DNA of 64,000 nucleotides from Nocardioides antri (GTDB taxonomy: Bacteria; Actinomycetota; Actinomycetes; Propionibacteriales; Nocardioidaceae): NCBI RefSeq assembly GCF_008373765.1, contig NZ_VUJW01000003.1, positions 62,001-126,000 of the forward strand, read 5' to 3'. Below, piece by piece: positions 28,908 to 37,544 of this stretch (position 1 is the stretch's first letter; each line of letters opens with the position of its first letter). A program made the position numbers and the translations under genes. The notes under the pieces were generated by a model. The model saw nothing but the letters and a program-made list of their open reading frames with translations. It made no database searches and was not told the DNA's origin.

Positions 28908-30293
28908 TCAGTCCTCGGACGGCTCGGCGTCGGCCGTCTCGGCGGCCTCGGCGTCGGCCTCCGGCTCGCCGATCGTGCCGTCGGGGCGCAGGTTCTTCAG
29001 CTCCACGACGTTGCCGGAGCCGTCCTTCACGACGGCCCCTTCGACCAGTTGCGCGAGCGCCTTGCCCCGCCGGATCTCCTGGACCATGTCGGGCACGTGG
29101 TTGTGCTCGAGCATGTGGTTGACGAACTCCTGCGGGTCCTGGCCGGACTGCTGCGCGCGGCGCACCATGTGCTGGGTCAGCTCGCCCTGGTCGACGCCGA
29201 TCTCGCCCTTGTCGGCGATCTCGTCGAGCAGGAACTGGGCAGCGACCGAGTCGCGCACCCGGCGCTCGAGGTCGGCCTCGAACTCCTCCTGGGTCTGGCC
29301 CTCGTCCTCGAGGTACTTCTCCAGGGTCATGCCGGCGTAGACGAGCTGCTGCTCCACGCCCTGGCGGCGGGCGTTCAGCTCCTCGGTCACGATGGACTCG
29401 GGCAGCGGGATCTCGACCTTCTCGAGGAGGGCCTCGAGCACGGCGTCGCGGGCAGCGGCAGCCTGCTCGAGCCGCTTGCCGCGGATGAGCCGCTCGCGGA
29501 CGTCGGCCTCGAGCTCGGCGAACGTGTCGAACTCCGACGCCATCTGGGCGAAGTCGTCGTCGAGGTCGGGGAGCTCCTGCTCCTGGACCTGGCTGACCGA
29601 CACGGCCACCTCGACGTCCTCGCCGACGAGGTCCCCGTTGACGAGCTGCGAGGTGAAGACCTTCTCCTCGCCGGCGGACAGGCCGACCAGGGCCTCGTCG
29701 AGGCCGTCGATCATGCCGCCGCGGCCGACCTGGTAGGAGAAGCCGGTGATCTCGGCGCCCTCGACGGGCTCGCCGTCCTTGGTCGCCTTGAGGTCGAGGA
29801 CGACGAAGTCGCCGTCCTGCGCCGGTCGCTCGACGTCGATGAGCGTGCCGAACCGGGCCCGCAGCGCGTCGACCTGCTCCTTGACGTCCTCGTCGGTGAC
29901 CTCGACGTCGTCGACCGAGGCCTCGAGGCCGTCGGTGTCGGGCAGCGCGATCTCGGGCTTGACGTCGACCTCGGCGGTGAACTCGAGGGGGCCGTCGTCG
30001 TCGTACTTGACGACCTCGACCTCGGGCTGCGCCAGCGGCGTCAGGTCGTTGGCCTGCAGCGCCTCGACGTACTTGGTGCCGAGGATGTCGTTGAGGGCCT
30101 CTTCCCGGGCGGCGCCGGGGAACTGGCGCTCGATGATCTGCGGCGGCACCTTCCCCTTGCGGAAGCCGGGGATGTTGATCTGCTGTGCGATCTTCTGGTA
30201 CGCCGCGTCGAGGCTCGGCTTGAGCTCCTCGAAGGGCACCTCGACGGTCAGCTTGGCCCGGGTCGGGCTCAAGGTCTCGACGGCGCTCTTCAC
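28908..30293 (-). CDS. tig: Trigger factor, ribosome-associated chaperone
   Basis: A 461-residue chaperone and prolyl isomerase that binds nascent chains at the ribosome exit. The N-terminal ribosome-binding tail has the GFRKGKVP signature (about residues 44-51). The FKBP-type PPIase domain is at 150-240 and the helical arms follow. The acidic C-terminal tail (EPEADAEAAETADAEPSED) is typical of actinobacteria. The GTG at 30293 (VKSAVETLSP) is preferred over a TTG at 30311, because AAGGAG lies 9 bases before the GTG and overlaps the TTG frame. Confidence 0.95.
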   Translation of the reverse strand: MKSAVETLSPTRAKLTVEVPFEELKPSLDAAYQKIAQQINIPGFRKGKVPPQIIERQFPGAAREEALNDILGTKYVEALQANDLTPLAQPEVEVVKYDDDGPLEFTAEVDVKPEIALPDTDGLEASVDDVEVTDEDVKEQVDALRARFGTLIDVERPAQDGDFVVLDLKATKDGEPVEGAEITGFSYQVGRGGMIDGLDEALVGLSAGEEKVFTSQLVNGDLVGEDVEVAVSVSQVQEQELPDLDDDFAQMASEFDTFAELEADVRERLIRGKRLEQAAAARDAVLEALLEKVEIPLPESIVTEELNARRQGVEQQLVYAGMTLEKYLEDEGQTQEEFEADLERRVRDSVAAQFLLDEIADKGEIGVDQGELTQHMVRRAQQSGQDPQEFVNHMLEHNHVPDMVQEIRRGKALAQLVEGAVVKDGSGNVVELKNLRPDGTIGEPEADAEAAETADAEPSED

Positions 30294-30329
30294 AGGCTTG
30301 TTCTCCTTCAATGGAATATGGGTGGTGCG

Positions 30330-30402
30330 TCGGGGCGACAGGACTCGAACCTGCGATCTCCTGCTCCCAAAGCAGGCGCGCTAGCCACTACGCTACGCCC
30401 CG
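30330..30402 (-). tRNA. tRNA-Pro (anticodon TGG)
   Basis: A full cloverleaf can be drawn: acceptor CGGGGCG paired with CGCCCCG, D arm, anticodon stem CCTGC/GCAGG with loop TTTGGGA (anticodon TGG, reads CCA), and T arm with GGTTCGAGTCC. The gene is 73 bases including an A discriminator. The 3' CCA is not encoded. Confidence 0.93.
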
Positions 30403-30471
30403 CCAAGAGGCACCCGAACAGGCGCCGGACGCCGCGGTGAAGCGGGCCCGACGAGCCCGACGGAGGCTCCT

Positions 30472-30545
30472 TGGAGCGGATGACGGGAATCGAACCCGCG
30501 TAGCCAGTTTGGAAGACTGGGGCTCTACCATTGAGCTACATCCGC
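30472..30545 (-). tRNA. tRNA-Gly (anticodon TCC)
   Basis: The cloverleaf has acceptor GCGGATG/CATCCGC, D arm GCTC...GAGC, anticodon stem CCAGT/ACTGG with loop CTTCCAA (anticodon TCC, reads GGA), and a T arm with GGTTCGATTCC. Unlike the neighbouring tRNA-Pro, the 3' CCA is encoded. It is 70 bases upstream of tRNA-Pro on the same strand, probably one transcript. No start signal was recognised with confidence. Confidence 0.94.
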
Positions 30546-30649
30546 GCACGTGCAAACGCGGGTTCATGGTGCCACACGGCGGTCCTCCCGCCCCAACCGA
30601 GCGGGGTCGCGAGACGCTCACTGCGCAGCTCCGCGGCCGGCGGCACGCG

Positions 30650-31699
30650 TCAGCGGCGGTGGACCAGCAGCAGGGCGCGGTCGTCGTCGCGGGAGCCGAC
30701 CTTGGCGGCGAGCCGTTCCGCGAGCCCATCGAAGGACCGCCGGAACAGCTGCTCGGCGACGCCCAGCATCTCGTCGATGCCGAGCTCGATGTCGCGGCGG
30801 GGCTCCTCCACCATGCCGTCGGTGTAGAGCAGCAGCGCGTCGCCCGAGCTCAGCCGGCCACGCGCCGGCTCGTAGGCGACGCCTTCGATCAGGCCCAGCA
30901 CCGGCCCCTCGGTGCGGACCACGTGCCAGCGCCCGGAGCCGGCGCTGCGGTGGACGGGCGGCGGGTGTCCGGCGGTGCGCAGCTCGTACTCCCCGGTCAC
31001 CAGGTCGAGCGACAGGTGGACGGCGGTGGCGAACCCCTCCTCCCAGTCGCGCTGCAGGAGGTACTCGTTGGCGGCCGGCAGGAAGAGGTGGGGCGGCAGC
31101 GTCCCGATCAGACCCCCCATCGCCCCGGAGAGCTGGAGGGCCCGCGTGCCCGCGGCCTCGCCCTTGCCGGAGACGTCCACGACGGCGACCTCGAACCGAC
31201 GCCCCTCGGCGCGGGTGGTCGCGACCACGAAGTCGCCGGCGAACGGCGAGCCGCCGGCCGACGAGAGCGCGGACTCCACCAGCCAGGTGTCCGGCAGCTT
31301 CGGGATCGTGCCCTGCGCGAGGATCCGGTCGCGGAGGTCGACGAGCATCGTCTCGCCCCGCCGCACGCCGATCCCGAGCGAGCTCCGCCGGATGTTGATG
31401 ACCAGGGAGATGACGCACAGCAGGACCAGGATGACCATGGCTGCGACGAGTCGCGGGGTGTCGACCGGCTGCAGCAGCATCACGACGAACAGCAGCACGA
31501 TGAGGAAGCCCAGCAGCCAGGTGAGCAGCCGCGGCCCGAGCAGGAACGCGCCCAGGACGAGCGGCACGCTCAGCGCGGTGAACGGGACCTCCATCGGGTA
31601 CATCCCGACGCCGATGACGACGGCCACGGAGACCAGGGCGAGCGCGAGGGCGATCCAGATCTCGGTGCTGAACGAGCGGAACCGGGCGCGCGGGCTCAT
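30650..31699 (-). CDS. Membrane-bound SpoIIE/PP2C-family serine phosphatase
   Basis: A 349-residue protein with four N-terminal membrane helices (about residues 14-110), then a linker, then a SpoIIE phosphatase domain (about 145-345) with VVDVSGKGEAAG and SGDALLLYTDGMVE, which hold the metal-binding Asp residues. Such RsbU-like phosphatases dephosphorylate anti-anti-sigma factors and so switch on stress sigma factors. No partner kinase or antagonist is in the window. The ATG overlaps the stop of the glycosylase gene (ATGA), so it is in the rpiB-nei operon. Confidence 0.87.
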   Translation of the reverse strand: MSPRARFRSFSTEIWIALALALVSVAVVIGVGMYPMEVPFTALSVPLVLGAFLLGPRLLTWLLGFLIVLLFVVMLLQPVDTPRLVAAMVILVLLCVISLVINIRRSSLGIGVRRGETMLVDLRDRILAQGTIPKLPDTWLVESALSSAGGSPFAGDFVVATTRAEGRRFEVAVVDVSGKGEAAGTRALQLSGAMGGLIGTLPPHLFLPAANEYLLQRDWEEGFATAVHLSLDLVTGEYELRTAGHPPPVHRSAGSGRWHVVRTEGPVLGLIEGVAYEPARGRLSSGDALLLYTDGMVEEPRRDIELGIDEMLGVAEQLFRRSFDGLAERLAAKVGSRDDDRALLLVHRR

Positions 31700-32538
31700 C
31701 GCGCCGCCCGCGAGCGGAAGACCGGCTGGCACCGGCTGCACCAGAAGAGGTTGCGCCCCCCGAGGACGGCCGTGCGAACCGGCCGGACGCAGACGTGGCA
31801 CGGCTGGCCGGTACGGCGGTAGACGTAGACCTCTCCCCCGTGGTCGTCGACCCGCGGGGGCCGCCCCATCGCCTCGGGGAGGTGCTCCGGGCGGACGGTG
31901 TCGATCGTCCCGGTGCGCACCCCGTCGGCCATCAGCTCGACCAGGTCGTCCCACATGGCCTGCCACTGGCCGACGCGCAGCGTGCGCCCGGGGCGCAGCG
32001 GGTGGATCCTGTGCCGGAACAGCAGCTCGGCGCGGTAGACGTTGCCAACGCCGGCGACGACGGACTGGTCCATCAGGAGGGTCCCGATCGGCGCGGAGCT
32101 GCGGCTGATCCGGGCCCAGGCGCGGCCGGGGTCGGCGTCGGGCCGGAGCGGGTCCGGGCCGGACCGGGCGACGACGGCGTCGCGCTCGGCCGAGGTCTCC
32201 AGGGCGCAGGTCGTCGCGCCCCTCAGGTCGGCGTACGCCTTGCCGTCGGCGCGCACCAGCCGCATCCGCACCTCGCCCACCGGAGGCGGGACCTCGTCGA
32301 CGAGGTCGTGGACGTCGAACGTGCCGTAGAGGCCGAGGTGGACGTGGACGAACCGCTCGTCGCCGAAGTCGATGTAGAGGTGCTTGCCCCAGGCCTCGGC
32401 GCCGCGCAAGGGGGCGCCGTCGACCTGGGCGGCGGACTCGGCGAAGCGCCCCTGCGGGCTCCCGACGCGCACCACCTGGCCGCCGAAGACCTCGGTGACC
32501 GCCCGGGCGAGCCGGTGGAGCGTGTGCCCCTCAGGCAT
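31696..32538 (-). CDS. nei: Fpg/Nei-family DNA glycosylase (endonuclease VIII type)
   Basis: A 280-residue base-excision repair enzyme for oxidised bases. It begins MPEGHTLHRLA, where processed Pro2 is the nucleophile and Glu3 the catalytic acid; the residue pattern favours Nei over Fpg. The H2TH domain is in the middle (SVVAGVGNVYRAELLF), and a C-terminal zinc finger (CHVC...CSRC) is present. In mycobacteria a nei-like gene also lies beside rpiB near clpP/tig, and the same order here supports orthology. Its start overlaps the rpiB stop by 8 bases. Confidence 0.9.
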   Translation of the reverse strand: MPEGHTLHRLARAVTEVFGGQVVRVGSPQGRFAESAAQVDGAPLRGAEAWGKHLYIDFGDERFVHVHLGLYGTFDVHDLVDEVPPPVGEVRMRLVRADGKAYADLRGATTCALETSAERDAVVARSGPDPLRPDADPGRAWARISRSSAPIGTLLMDQSVVAGVGNVYRAELLFRHRIHPLRPGRTLRVGQWQAMWDDLVELMADGVRTGTIDTVRPEHLPEAMGRPPRVDDHGGEVYVYRRTGQPCHVCVRPVRTAVLGGRNLFWCSRCQPVFRSRAAR

Positions 32539-33052
32539 CGGCGGCCGGCCCGGCAGGGGCCGACTGGGCGGATGCTGGGAGCGGGGGGAGCTCGCCGGTG
32601 GTCTCGTAGGACGACATCTGGCCGATCCGGCGTACGTGCCGCTCGTCGCCGGGGAACGGCGTGGAGAGGAAGACCTCCACCAGCCGGGTCATCTCGTCGA
32701 CCGTGTGCATCCGGCCGCCGACGGCCACCACCCAGGCGTCGTTGTGCTCGCGCGCGAGGGACGCGGTCTCCTCGGACCAGGCGAGCGCGGCGCGGATGCC
32801 CTTCACCTTGTTGGCCGCCATCTGCTCGCCGTTGCCGGAGCCGCCGATGACGACGCCGAGGCTGTCGAGCCCGGAGGCCCGGTCGGCCACGACGCCCTCG
32901 GCCGCGCGGAGGCAGAACACCGGGTAGTCGTCGAGCGCGTCGTAGACGAAGGGGCCGTGGTCGACCGGCTCGTAGCCGTGGTCGGTGAGCCAGCCGATCA
33001 GGTGGCTCTTCAGCTCGAGACCGGCGTGGTCGCAACCGAGATGCACGCGCAT
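32531..33052 (-). CDS. rpiB: Ribose-5-phosphate isomerase B
   Basis: A 173-residue enzyme interconverting ribose-5- and ribulose-5-phosphate. Signatures are GCDHAGLELK at the start and GGSGNGEQMAANKVKG, where the Glu stands in place of the Cys of other RpiB proteins, as in the mycobacterial type. The C-terminal tail (about 20 residues, Pro/Ala-rich) is longer than usual. The ATG at 33052 is set by GAGAGG 9 bases upstream; an ATG at 33061 is too close to it. Confidence 0.93.
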   Translation of the reverse strand: MRVHLGCDHAGLELKSHLIGWLTDHGYEPVDHGPFVYDALDDYPVFCLRAAEGVVADRASGLDSLGVVIGGSGNGEQMAANKVKGIRAALAWSEETASLAREHNDAWVVAVGGRMHTVDEMTRLVEVFLSTPFPGDERHVRRIGQMSSYETTGELPPLPASAQSAPAGPAADA

Positions 33053-33109
33053 GGCGGCCATCCTCTCACCGGTCGGGTCCGGCGCGCACCGGGCCGTGCA
33101 CAGGGCGGC

Positions 33110-34501
33110 TCAGACGTGATGCAGGCGACGCGCGGCCTCGGCGACGGAGCCGCTCATCGACGGGTAGACGGTGAACGCCTGGGCGAGCTGGTCTGCCGTG
33201 ATCGACTCCGCCACGGCCAGCGACACCGGGTGGATCAGCTCGCTGGCACGGGGGCCCACCACGACACCGCCGACGACGATGCCGGTGCCCGGACGGCAGA
33301 AGAGCTTGACGAAGCCGTCCTGCACGCCCTGCATCTTGGCGCGTGCGTTGCCGCTCAGCGGCAGCATCACGGTCTCCGCCTGGATCTCGCCCTCGTCGAT
33401 CGCGCGCTGCGACCAGCCGACGGTGGCGATCTCGGGCGCGGTGAAGACGTTCGACGAGACCTGCTTGAGGTCGAGGGGGGCGACGGCGTCGCCGAGGAAG
33501 TGCCACATCGCGATCCGACCCTGCATCGCGGCGACCGACGCCAGCATGAGGACGCCGGTGCAGTCGCCGGCGGCGTACACACCGCGGGCCGACGTGCGCG
33601 AGACCCGGTCGACCTTGATGAAGCCGCCGTCGTCGGTGATGACCCCGGCACTGTCGAGGCCGATGTCGGTCGTGTTGGGGATCGACCCCAGCGCCAGGAT
33701 GCAGTGCGACCCCTGGACCTCGCGCCCGTCGGACAGGGTGACGGTGACCACGTCGCCGGACCGGGTCACCGACTCCATCCGCGACCGGGAGAGCACGTTC
33801 ATGCCCCGCCGCTTCAGCACGTCCTCGAGCACCTGCGCGGCGTCGGCGTCCTCGCCGGGGAGCACCCGGTCGCGGGAGGAGACGAGGGTGACCGGGATGC
33901 CGAGCGCGAGGTAGGCGCTGGCGAACTCCGCGCCGGTCACGCCGGACCCCACCACGATCATCTCGGTCGGCACCTCGGTGAGGTCGTAGACCTGCTCCCA
34001 GGTGAGGATCCGCTCGCCGTCCGGCATCGCGCTCGCCAGCGTGCGGGGGGCTGCGCCGGTCGCGACCAGCACGGAGTCGGCGGTGAAGGTCTCGTCCCCG
34101 CCGTCGGCGAGCTCGACCACCACCCTGCCCGGCCCGTCGAGACGGCCGCGGCCCCGGAGCACGCGCACACCTTCGCGCTCGAGGCGCCGGGCGATGTCGC
34201 CCGACTGGTCCGCCGCCAACCGCTTGACCCGGGCGTTGACCTTGGCCAGGTCGACCTCCAGGACGGTGGCCAGGTCGCCCTGGTGGTCCCGCGACTCGAT
34301 GCCGAGCTCCGCGGCACCGGCCATCTCGGTCATCAGCTCGGCGGTCGCGATCAGGGTCTTGCTGGGCACGCAGTCGGTGAGGACGGCCGAGCCGCCCAGC
34401 CCGTCGGCGTCGACGACGGTCACCTCGGCACCCAGCTGCGCTGCGACCAGCGCCGACTCGTACCCGCCCGGACCGCCGCCGATGATCACCACGCGTGCCA
34501 T
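33110..34501 (-). CDS. lpdA: NAD(P)H-quinone dehydrogenase, LpdA-like flavoprotein
   Basis: A 463-residue pyridine-nucleotide disulfide-reductase fold: FAD motif IIGGGPGGYES at the start, a NAD(P) motif VVGSGVTGAEFAS near residue 180, and a dimerisation domain. The active site reads GGSAVLTDCVPSKT: the first Cys of the CxxxxC pair is absent, so it cannot act as a dihydrolipoamide dehydrogenase. This matches mycobacterial LpdA (Rv3303c type), known as an NAD(P)H-quinone reductase. The true dihydrolipoyl dehydrogenase is close by at 35618-37012. Confidence 0.87.
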   Translation of the reverse strand: MARVVIIGGGPGGYESALVAAQLGAEVTVVDADGLGGSAVLTDCVPSKTLIATAELMTEMAGAAELGIESRDHQGDLATVLEVDLAKVNARVKRLAADQSGDIARRLEREGVRVLRGRGRLDGPGRVVVELADGGDETFTADSVLVATGAAPRTLASAMPDGERILTWEQVYDLTEVPTEMIVVGSGVTGAEFASAYLALGIPVTLVSSRDRVLPGEDADAAQVLEDVLKRRGMNVLSRSRMESVTRSGDVVTVTLSDGREVQGSHCILALGSIPNTTDIGLDSAGVITDDGGFIKVDRVSRTSARGVYAAGDCTGVLMLASVAAMQGRIAMWHFLGDAVAPLDLKQVSSNVFTAPEIATVGWSQRAIDEGEIQAETVMLPLSGNARAKMQGVQDGFVKLFCRPGTGIVVGGVVVGPRASELIHPVSLAVAESITADQLAQAFTVYPSMSGSVAEAARRLHHV

Positions 34502-34544
34502 GGCGGCCATTGTTGCAGCCGCCCCGTCCGTGGCGCGGGGGCCG

Positions 34545-35246
34545 TCAGCGCCGGGGGTACGACGCGAGCGCCTCCTCGACGACCTCGCTCGGCGTCGTCC
34601 CGCGGGCGGCTGCGACGGCGAGCACGCGGTCGCGTACGGCGGCGTCGACGTCCAGCGTCACCTGGCCGGCACCGCTAGCGGTCGCTGCCACCCGCGCGGG
34701 CCGGCGGCCGAAGACGGCCAGCGCGATCAGCACCAGCGTGCCGAGCACGTCGAGGATCGCGAGGACCCCGAGGAGCCGGAAGTAGCCGTCGCCGTCCGGC
34801 GCGCTCTCGTTGAGGATCGGGCCCACGATCATCGCCGCCACCAGGACGGCCGCGGCGAGGGTGGGCACCAGCAGCCAGTCCAGGTCCCGGCGCGCGGCGA
34901 CGGTGAGGAGGAGGGACACCTGGGCGAGGGTCGCCGCGATCGTGCCGCTGGCGCTCCAGAGCGTGAAGGTGTCGGCAGTGCCCCAGATGAGCTCGAGGGA
35001 CGAGCCGAAGGCGACCAGAGCAACGGCCGCGCCGAGGAGACCGACCCAGGCGTGAGAACGCCCGGCGAGGCCGAGGTGGCAGAGCAGCGCCACCGACGTG
35101 ACCCCGACGGCGACGGTGGTGGCGAGCACCCGCCACTGGGTCTCGCCGAACCCACCAGCGCCGAGGAGGACGGCGATGCCCATCAGGGCGGCGAGCGTGA
35201 ACGAGCCGATGACGAGGGTGACGACGACACGACGGAGATCCTTCAT
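34545..35246 (-). CDS. Membrane protein with a C-terminal ribbon-helix-helix-like segment
   Basis: A 233-residue protein with six hydrophobic helices (about residues 5-185), followed by a short soluble tail (VTLDVDAAVRDRVLAV...TPSEVVEEALASY) that resembles a CopG/Arc ribbon-helix-helix unit. I do not recognise the family. A membrane protein with a DNA-binding-like tail would be unusual; the tail could instead be a dimerisation element. An imperfect dyad (35280-35297) lies just upstream. Its neighbour is the remnant of a response regulator, so it may once have belonged to a sensory locus. Confidence 0.65.
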   Translation of the reverse strand: MKDLRRVVVTLVIGSFTLAALMGIAVLLGAGGFGETQWRVLATTVAVGVTSVALLCHLGLAGRSHAWVGLLGAAVALVAFGSSLELIWGTADTFTLWSASGTIAATLAQVSLLLTVAARRDLDWLLVPTLAAAVLVAAMIVGPILNESAPDGDGYFRLLGVLAILDVLGTLVLIALAVFGRRPARVAATASGAGQVTLDVDAAVRDRVLAVAAARGTTPSEVVEEALASYPRR

Positions 35247-35279
35247 GCCCCGAGCGTCGCGCGTGGGCGGCTCCGGCGC

Positions 35280-35297
35280 CTGAGCACCGGTACTCAG
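35280..35297. promoter_or_regulatory. Imperfect 18-bp dyad, possible operator
   Basis: CTGAG and CTCAG arms flank a central ACCGGT, and 8 of 9 base pairs match. It lies between the start of the membrane-protein gene and the end of the LuxR-type remnant. It may be a leftover binding site of the lost response regulator; this is inference. Confidence 0.35.
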
Positions 35298-35306
35298 GTC
35301 GTCCCG

Positions 35307-35475
35307 TCAGCCTGGACGGACGACCCCGTTCTCGTAGGCGAACACGACCGCTTGGGTGCGGTCGCGGAGCCCGAGCTTCGCGAGGATCCGCGCCACGTGT
35401 GTCTTGACCGTCGCTTCCGCCACCACCAGGTGCGCCGCGATCTCCGAGTTCGACAGCGCCCTCGCCACCAAGCCG
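35307..35475 (-). pseudogene. Remnant of a NarL/LuxR-type response regulator (C-terminal HTH only)
   Basis: The frame encodes [21 protein letters not shown] and then [20 protein letters not shown], a full LuxR recognition-helix region with the usual C-terminal end. The receiver domain and the start of the HTH (LTPRE...VL) are missing. Before VARAL the frame turns into the complement of an unrelated plus-strand sequence at about 35475. The gene was therefore cut by a deletion or rearrangement. The short frame open to 35513 is not a natural start. Confidence 0.7.
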
Positions 35476-35628
35476 GCAACCGTCCTGATCGTGGGTGCGC
35501 TGATCGCCTTCACACCGCTGGCCGGGTCCTACGTGCTGCTGTTCGGGGCAGCCGCTCTCCTGGCGGTGCGGGCGTCGAGGACGCCTGCCGGCGTGCCGCA
35601 GCCGGTCCGCTCCGAGCTCAGAGGTTGA
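35476..35628 (+). pseudogene. C-terminal remnant of a membrane protein, probably a permease
   Basis: About 50 codons ending at 35628 encode a hydrophobic helix pair ([16 protein letters not shown] and YVLLFGAAALLAVRA) and a polar Arg/Pro tail, as at the end of MFS-type transporters. There is no start or upstream part: the sequence abuts the regulator remnant head to head at about 35475. The stop overlaps the 3' end of the dihydrolipoyl dehydrogenase gene by 11 bases. MFS membership is a guess. Confidence 0.4.
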
Positions 35629-37012
35629 TCATGTGGCCGGCGATCCCCTCGACGGCCTCCTTCATCGCCTCCGACAGGGTGGGGTGCGCGAAGATGTTGC
35701 GCGCCACCTCGTCGGCGGTGAGGTCCCACTGCTGGGCGAGCGTCAGCGCGGGCAGCAGCTCGGTGACCTCGGGGCCGATCATGTGGGCGCCGATGATCTC
35801 GTTGTAGGTCGCGTCGGCCACGATCTTCACGAAGCCCACGCCCTCGGCCATGCCGCGGGCCTTGCCGTTGGCCGAGAACGGGAACGAGGCCGTCTTGACG
35901 TCGTACCCCTTCTCCTTGGCCTGCGCCTCGGAGTAGCCGAACGACGCGATCTGCGGCTGGCAGAACGTCGCGCGCGGGATCATGTCGAAGTTGATCTCGA
36001 CGGTCTCCTCGCCGGCGATCGTCTCGGCGGCGACGACGCCCATCGCCTCGGCGGTGTGGGCGAGCATCAGCTTGCCGGTGCAGTCGCCGATGGCGTAGAC
36101 GCCCTCGACGTTGGTCCGGCCGCGGGCGTCGACCGCGATCGCGCCGCGGTCGGTCAGCTCGATGCCGGCCGCATCGAGACCGTAGCCCTCGACGCGGGGG
36201 GCGAAGCCGAAGGCCGCGAGGAACTTGTCGGCCTCGAGCACGTGCTCCTCGCCGCCGCCGGCGGGGGCGACGGTGACCTTCACGCCCGAGCCGGTGTCCT
36301 CGACGCCCTTGACCGCGGTCGAGGTCAGCACGTTGACGCCGAGCTTCTTGTACTGCCGAGCGAGCTCCTTGGAGACGTCGGCGTCCTCGGTCGGCACCAT
36401 CCGGTCGAGGAACTCGACGATGGTCACGTCGACGCCGAAGTTCTTCAGCACGTAGGCGAACTCGACGCCGATCGCGCCGGAGCCGCCGATGACGATCGAC
36501 GAGGGCAGCTGGTCGGTGAGGATCTGCTCCTCGTAGGTGACGACGTTCTCCGACAGCGTCACGCCCGGCACCAGGCGGACGGTCGCGCCGGTGGCCACGA
36601 TCAGGTTGTCGAAGGTGTGGGACGACGTCTCGCCGTTCCTGGTGACGTCGATCGACTTCGCGCCGGTCAGCGTGCCCCACCCGTCGATCTCGGTGATCTT
36701 GTTCTTCTTCATCAGGTAGTGGACGCCCTTGGCGCTGGCGTCGGCCACCTTGCGGCTGCGCTGGTGGGTCGCACCGAAGTCCATCGTCGCGTCACCCGAG
36801 ATGCCGAACGTGGCCTTCTCGTGGGTGATGATGTGGGCGATCTCCGCGTTGCGCAGCAGCGCCTTCGACGGGATGCAGCCGACGTTGAGGCAGACGCCAC
36901 CCCAGTACTTCTCCTCCACCACGGCGACGGACTTGCCGAGCTGGGCTGCGCGGATGGCGGCGACGTAGCCACCAGGGCCGGCGCCGAGAACGAGGACATC
37001 GAAGTGGGTCAC
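35618..37012 (-). CDS. lpd: Dihydrolipoyl dehydrogenase
   Basis: A 464-residue flavoprotein that reoxidises lipoyl groups of 2-oxoacid dehydrogenase and glycine cleavage complexes. The redox disulfide is intact ([16 protein letters not shown]). FAD motif [11 protein letters not shown] and NAD motif [14 protein letters not shown] are present, as is the C-terminal His-Glu region HPTLSEAM. The GTG at 37012 is leaderless with a TAGGCT -10 box 6 bases upstream. That box lies back to back with the divergent gene's box in a 25-base gap. Confidence 0.95.
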   Translation of the reverse strand: MTHFDVLVLGAGPGGYVAAIRAAQLGKSVAVVEEKYWGGVCLNVGCIPSKALLRNAEIAHIITHEKATFGISGDATMDFGATHQRSRKVADASAKGVHYLMKKNKITEIDGWGTLTGAKSIDVTRNGETSSHTFDNLIVATGATVRLVPGVTLSENVVTYEEQILTDQLPSSIVIGGSGAIGVEFAYVLKNFGVDVTIVEFLDRMVPTEDADVSKELARQYKKLGVNVLTSTAVKGVEDTGSGVKVTVAPAGGGEEHVLEADKFLAAFGFAPRVEGYGLDAAGIELTDRGAIAVDARGRTNVEGVYAIGDCTGKLMLAHTAEAMGVVAAETIAGEETVEINFDMIPRATFCQPQIASFGYSEAQAKEKGYDVKTASFPFSANGKARGMAEGVGFVKIVADATYNEIIGAHMIGPEVTELLPALTLAQQWDLTADEVARNIFAHPTLSEAMKEAVEGIAGHMINL

Positions 37013-37018
37013 GGGGGG

Positions 37019-37031
37019 AGCCTACTAACCT
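37019..37031. promoter_or_regulatory. Back-to-back divergent -10 boxes in a 25-bp intergenic region
   Basis: The minus-strand TAGGCT (37024-37019) serves the GTG at 37012 and the plus-strand TAACCT (37026-37031) serves the GTG at 37038. Each lies exactly 6 bases before its start, and only one base lies between the boxes. Both -35 regions would fall inside the opposite coding sequence. Confidence 0.55.
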
Positions 37032-37037
37032 GACCCC

Positions 37038-37490
37038 GTGCCGACTTACGCCGCCTACGGGACCAACCTGGACCCGGCCCGGATGGGCGAGCGCTGCCCC
37101 CACTCCCCGCTCCAGACGACGGGCTGGCTCACCGGCTGGCGGCTCACCTTCGGCGGCGAGGAGCACGGCTGGGACGGCGCGCTCGCGACGATCGTCCAGG
37201 ATCCGCTCGAGCAGGTCTTCGTGGCGCTCTACGACCTCAGCCCGCAGGACGAGCCGCTGCTCGACCAGTGGGAGTCGGCGGACTCCGGCCTCTACCGGAA
37301 GACGAAGGTCCGGGTCGCCACCCTGACCGGCTCGATCGTCGCGTGGACCTACGTCCTCGACGCCTACGAGGGCGGGCTGCCGTCGGCGTCGTACCTCGGC
37401 GTGCTCGCCGACGCCGCCGAGGCGGCCGACGCGCCGGTGGACTACGTCACCGCCCTGCGCCGCCGGCCCTGCCGCTCGACCGGCCTCTAG
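37038..37490 (+). CDS. Gamma-glutamylcyclotransferase-like protein
   Basis: A 150-residue protein with the AYGTNL motif at its N-terminus (YGSN/YGTN loop of the cyclotransferase fold), a central Glu in LLDQWESADSGLYRK that matches the catalytic position, and a short sheet. Family members cleave gamma-glutamyl amines or peptides to 5-oxoproline; some act on other gamma-linked amides. The substrate is unknown. It is leaderless from GTG at 37038 and shares a very tight divergent promoter with lpd. Confidence 0.8.
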   Translation: MPTYAAYGTNLDPARMGERCPHSPLQTTGWLTGWRLTFGGEEHGWDGALATIVQDPLEQVFVALYDLSPQDEPLLDQWESADSGLYRKTKVRVATLTGSIVAWTYVLDAYEGGLPSASYLGVLADAAEAADAPVDYVTALRRRPCRSTGL

Positions 37491-37544
37491 GTCAACCGAC
37501 CTGGACCCCGTGACCCCCGCGACGCGCGGATCGTTGGGAAGGTC

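Noticed and set aside
30330-30545. tRNA pair as a phage attachment site
   Set aside because: No integrase or repeated tRNA 3' end was seen in the window.
35356-35475. Full 90-codon plus-strand frame as a gene
   Set aside because: Its first 40 codons are only the complement of the LuxR-type remnant; just the last 50 look like real protein.
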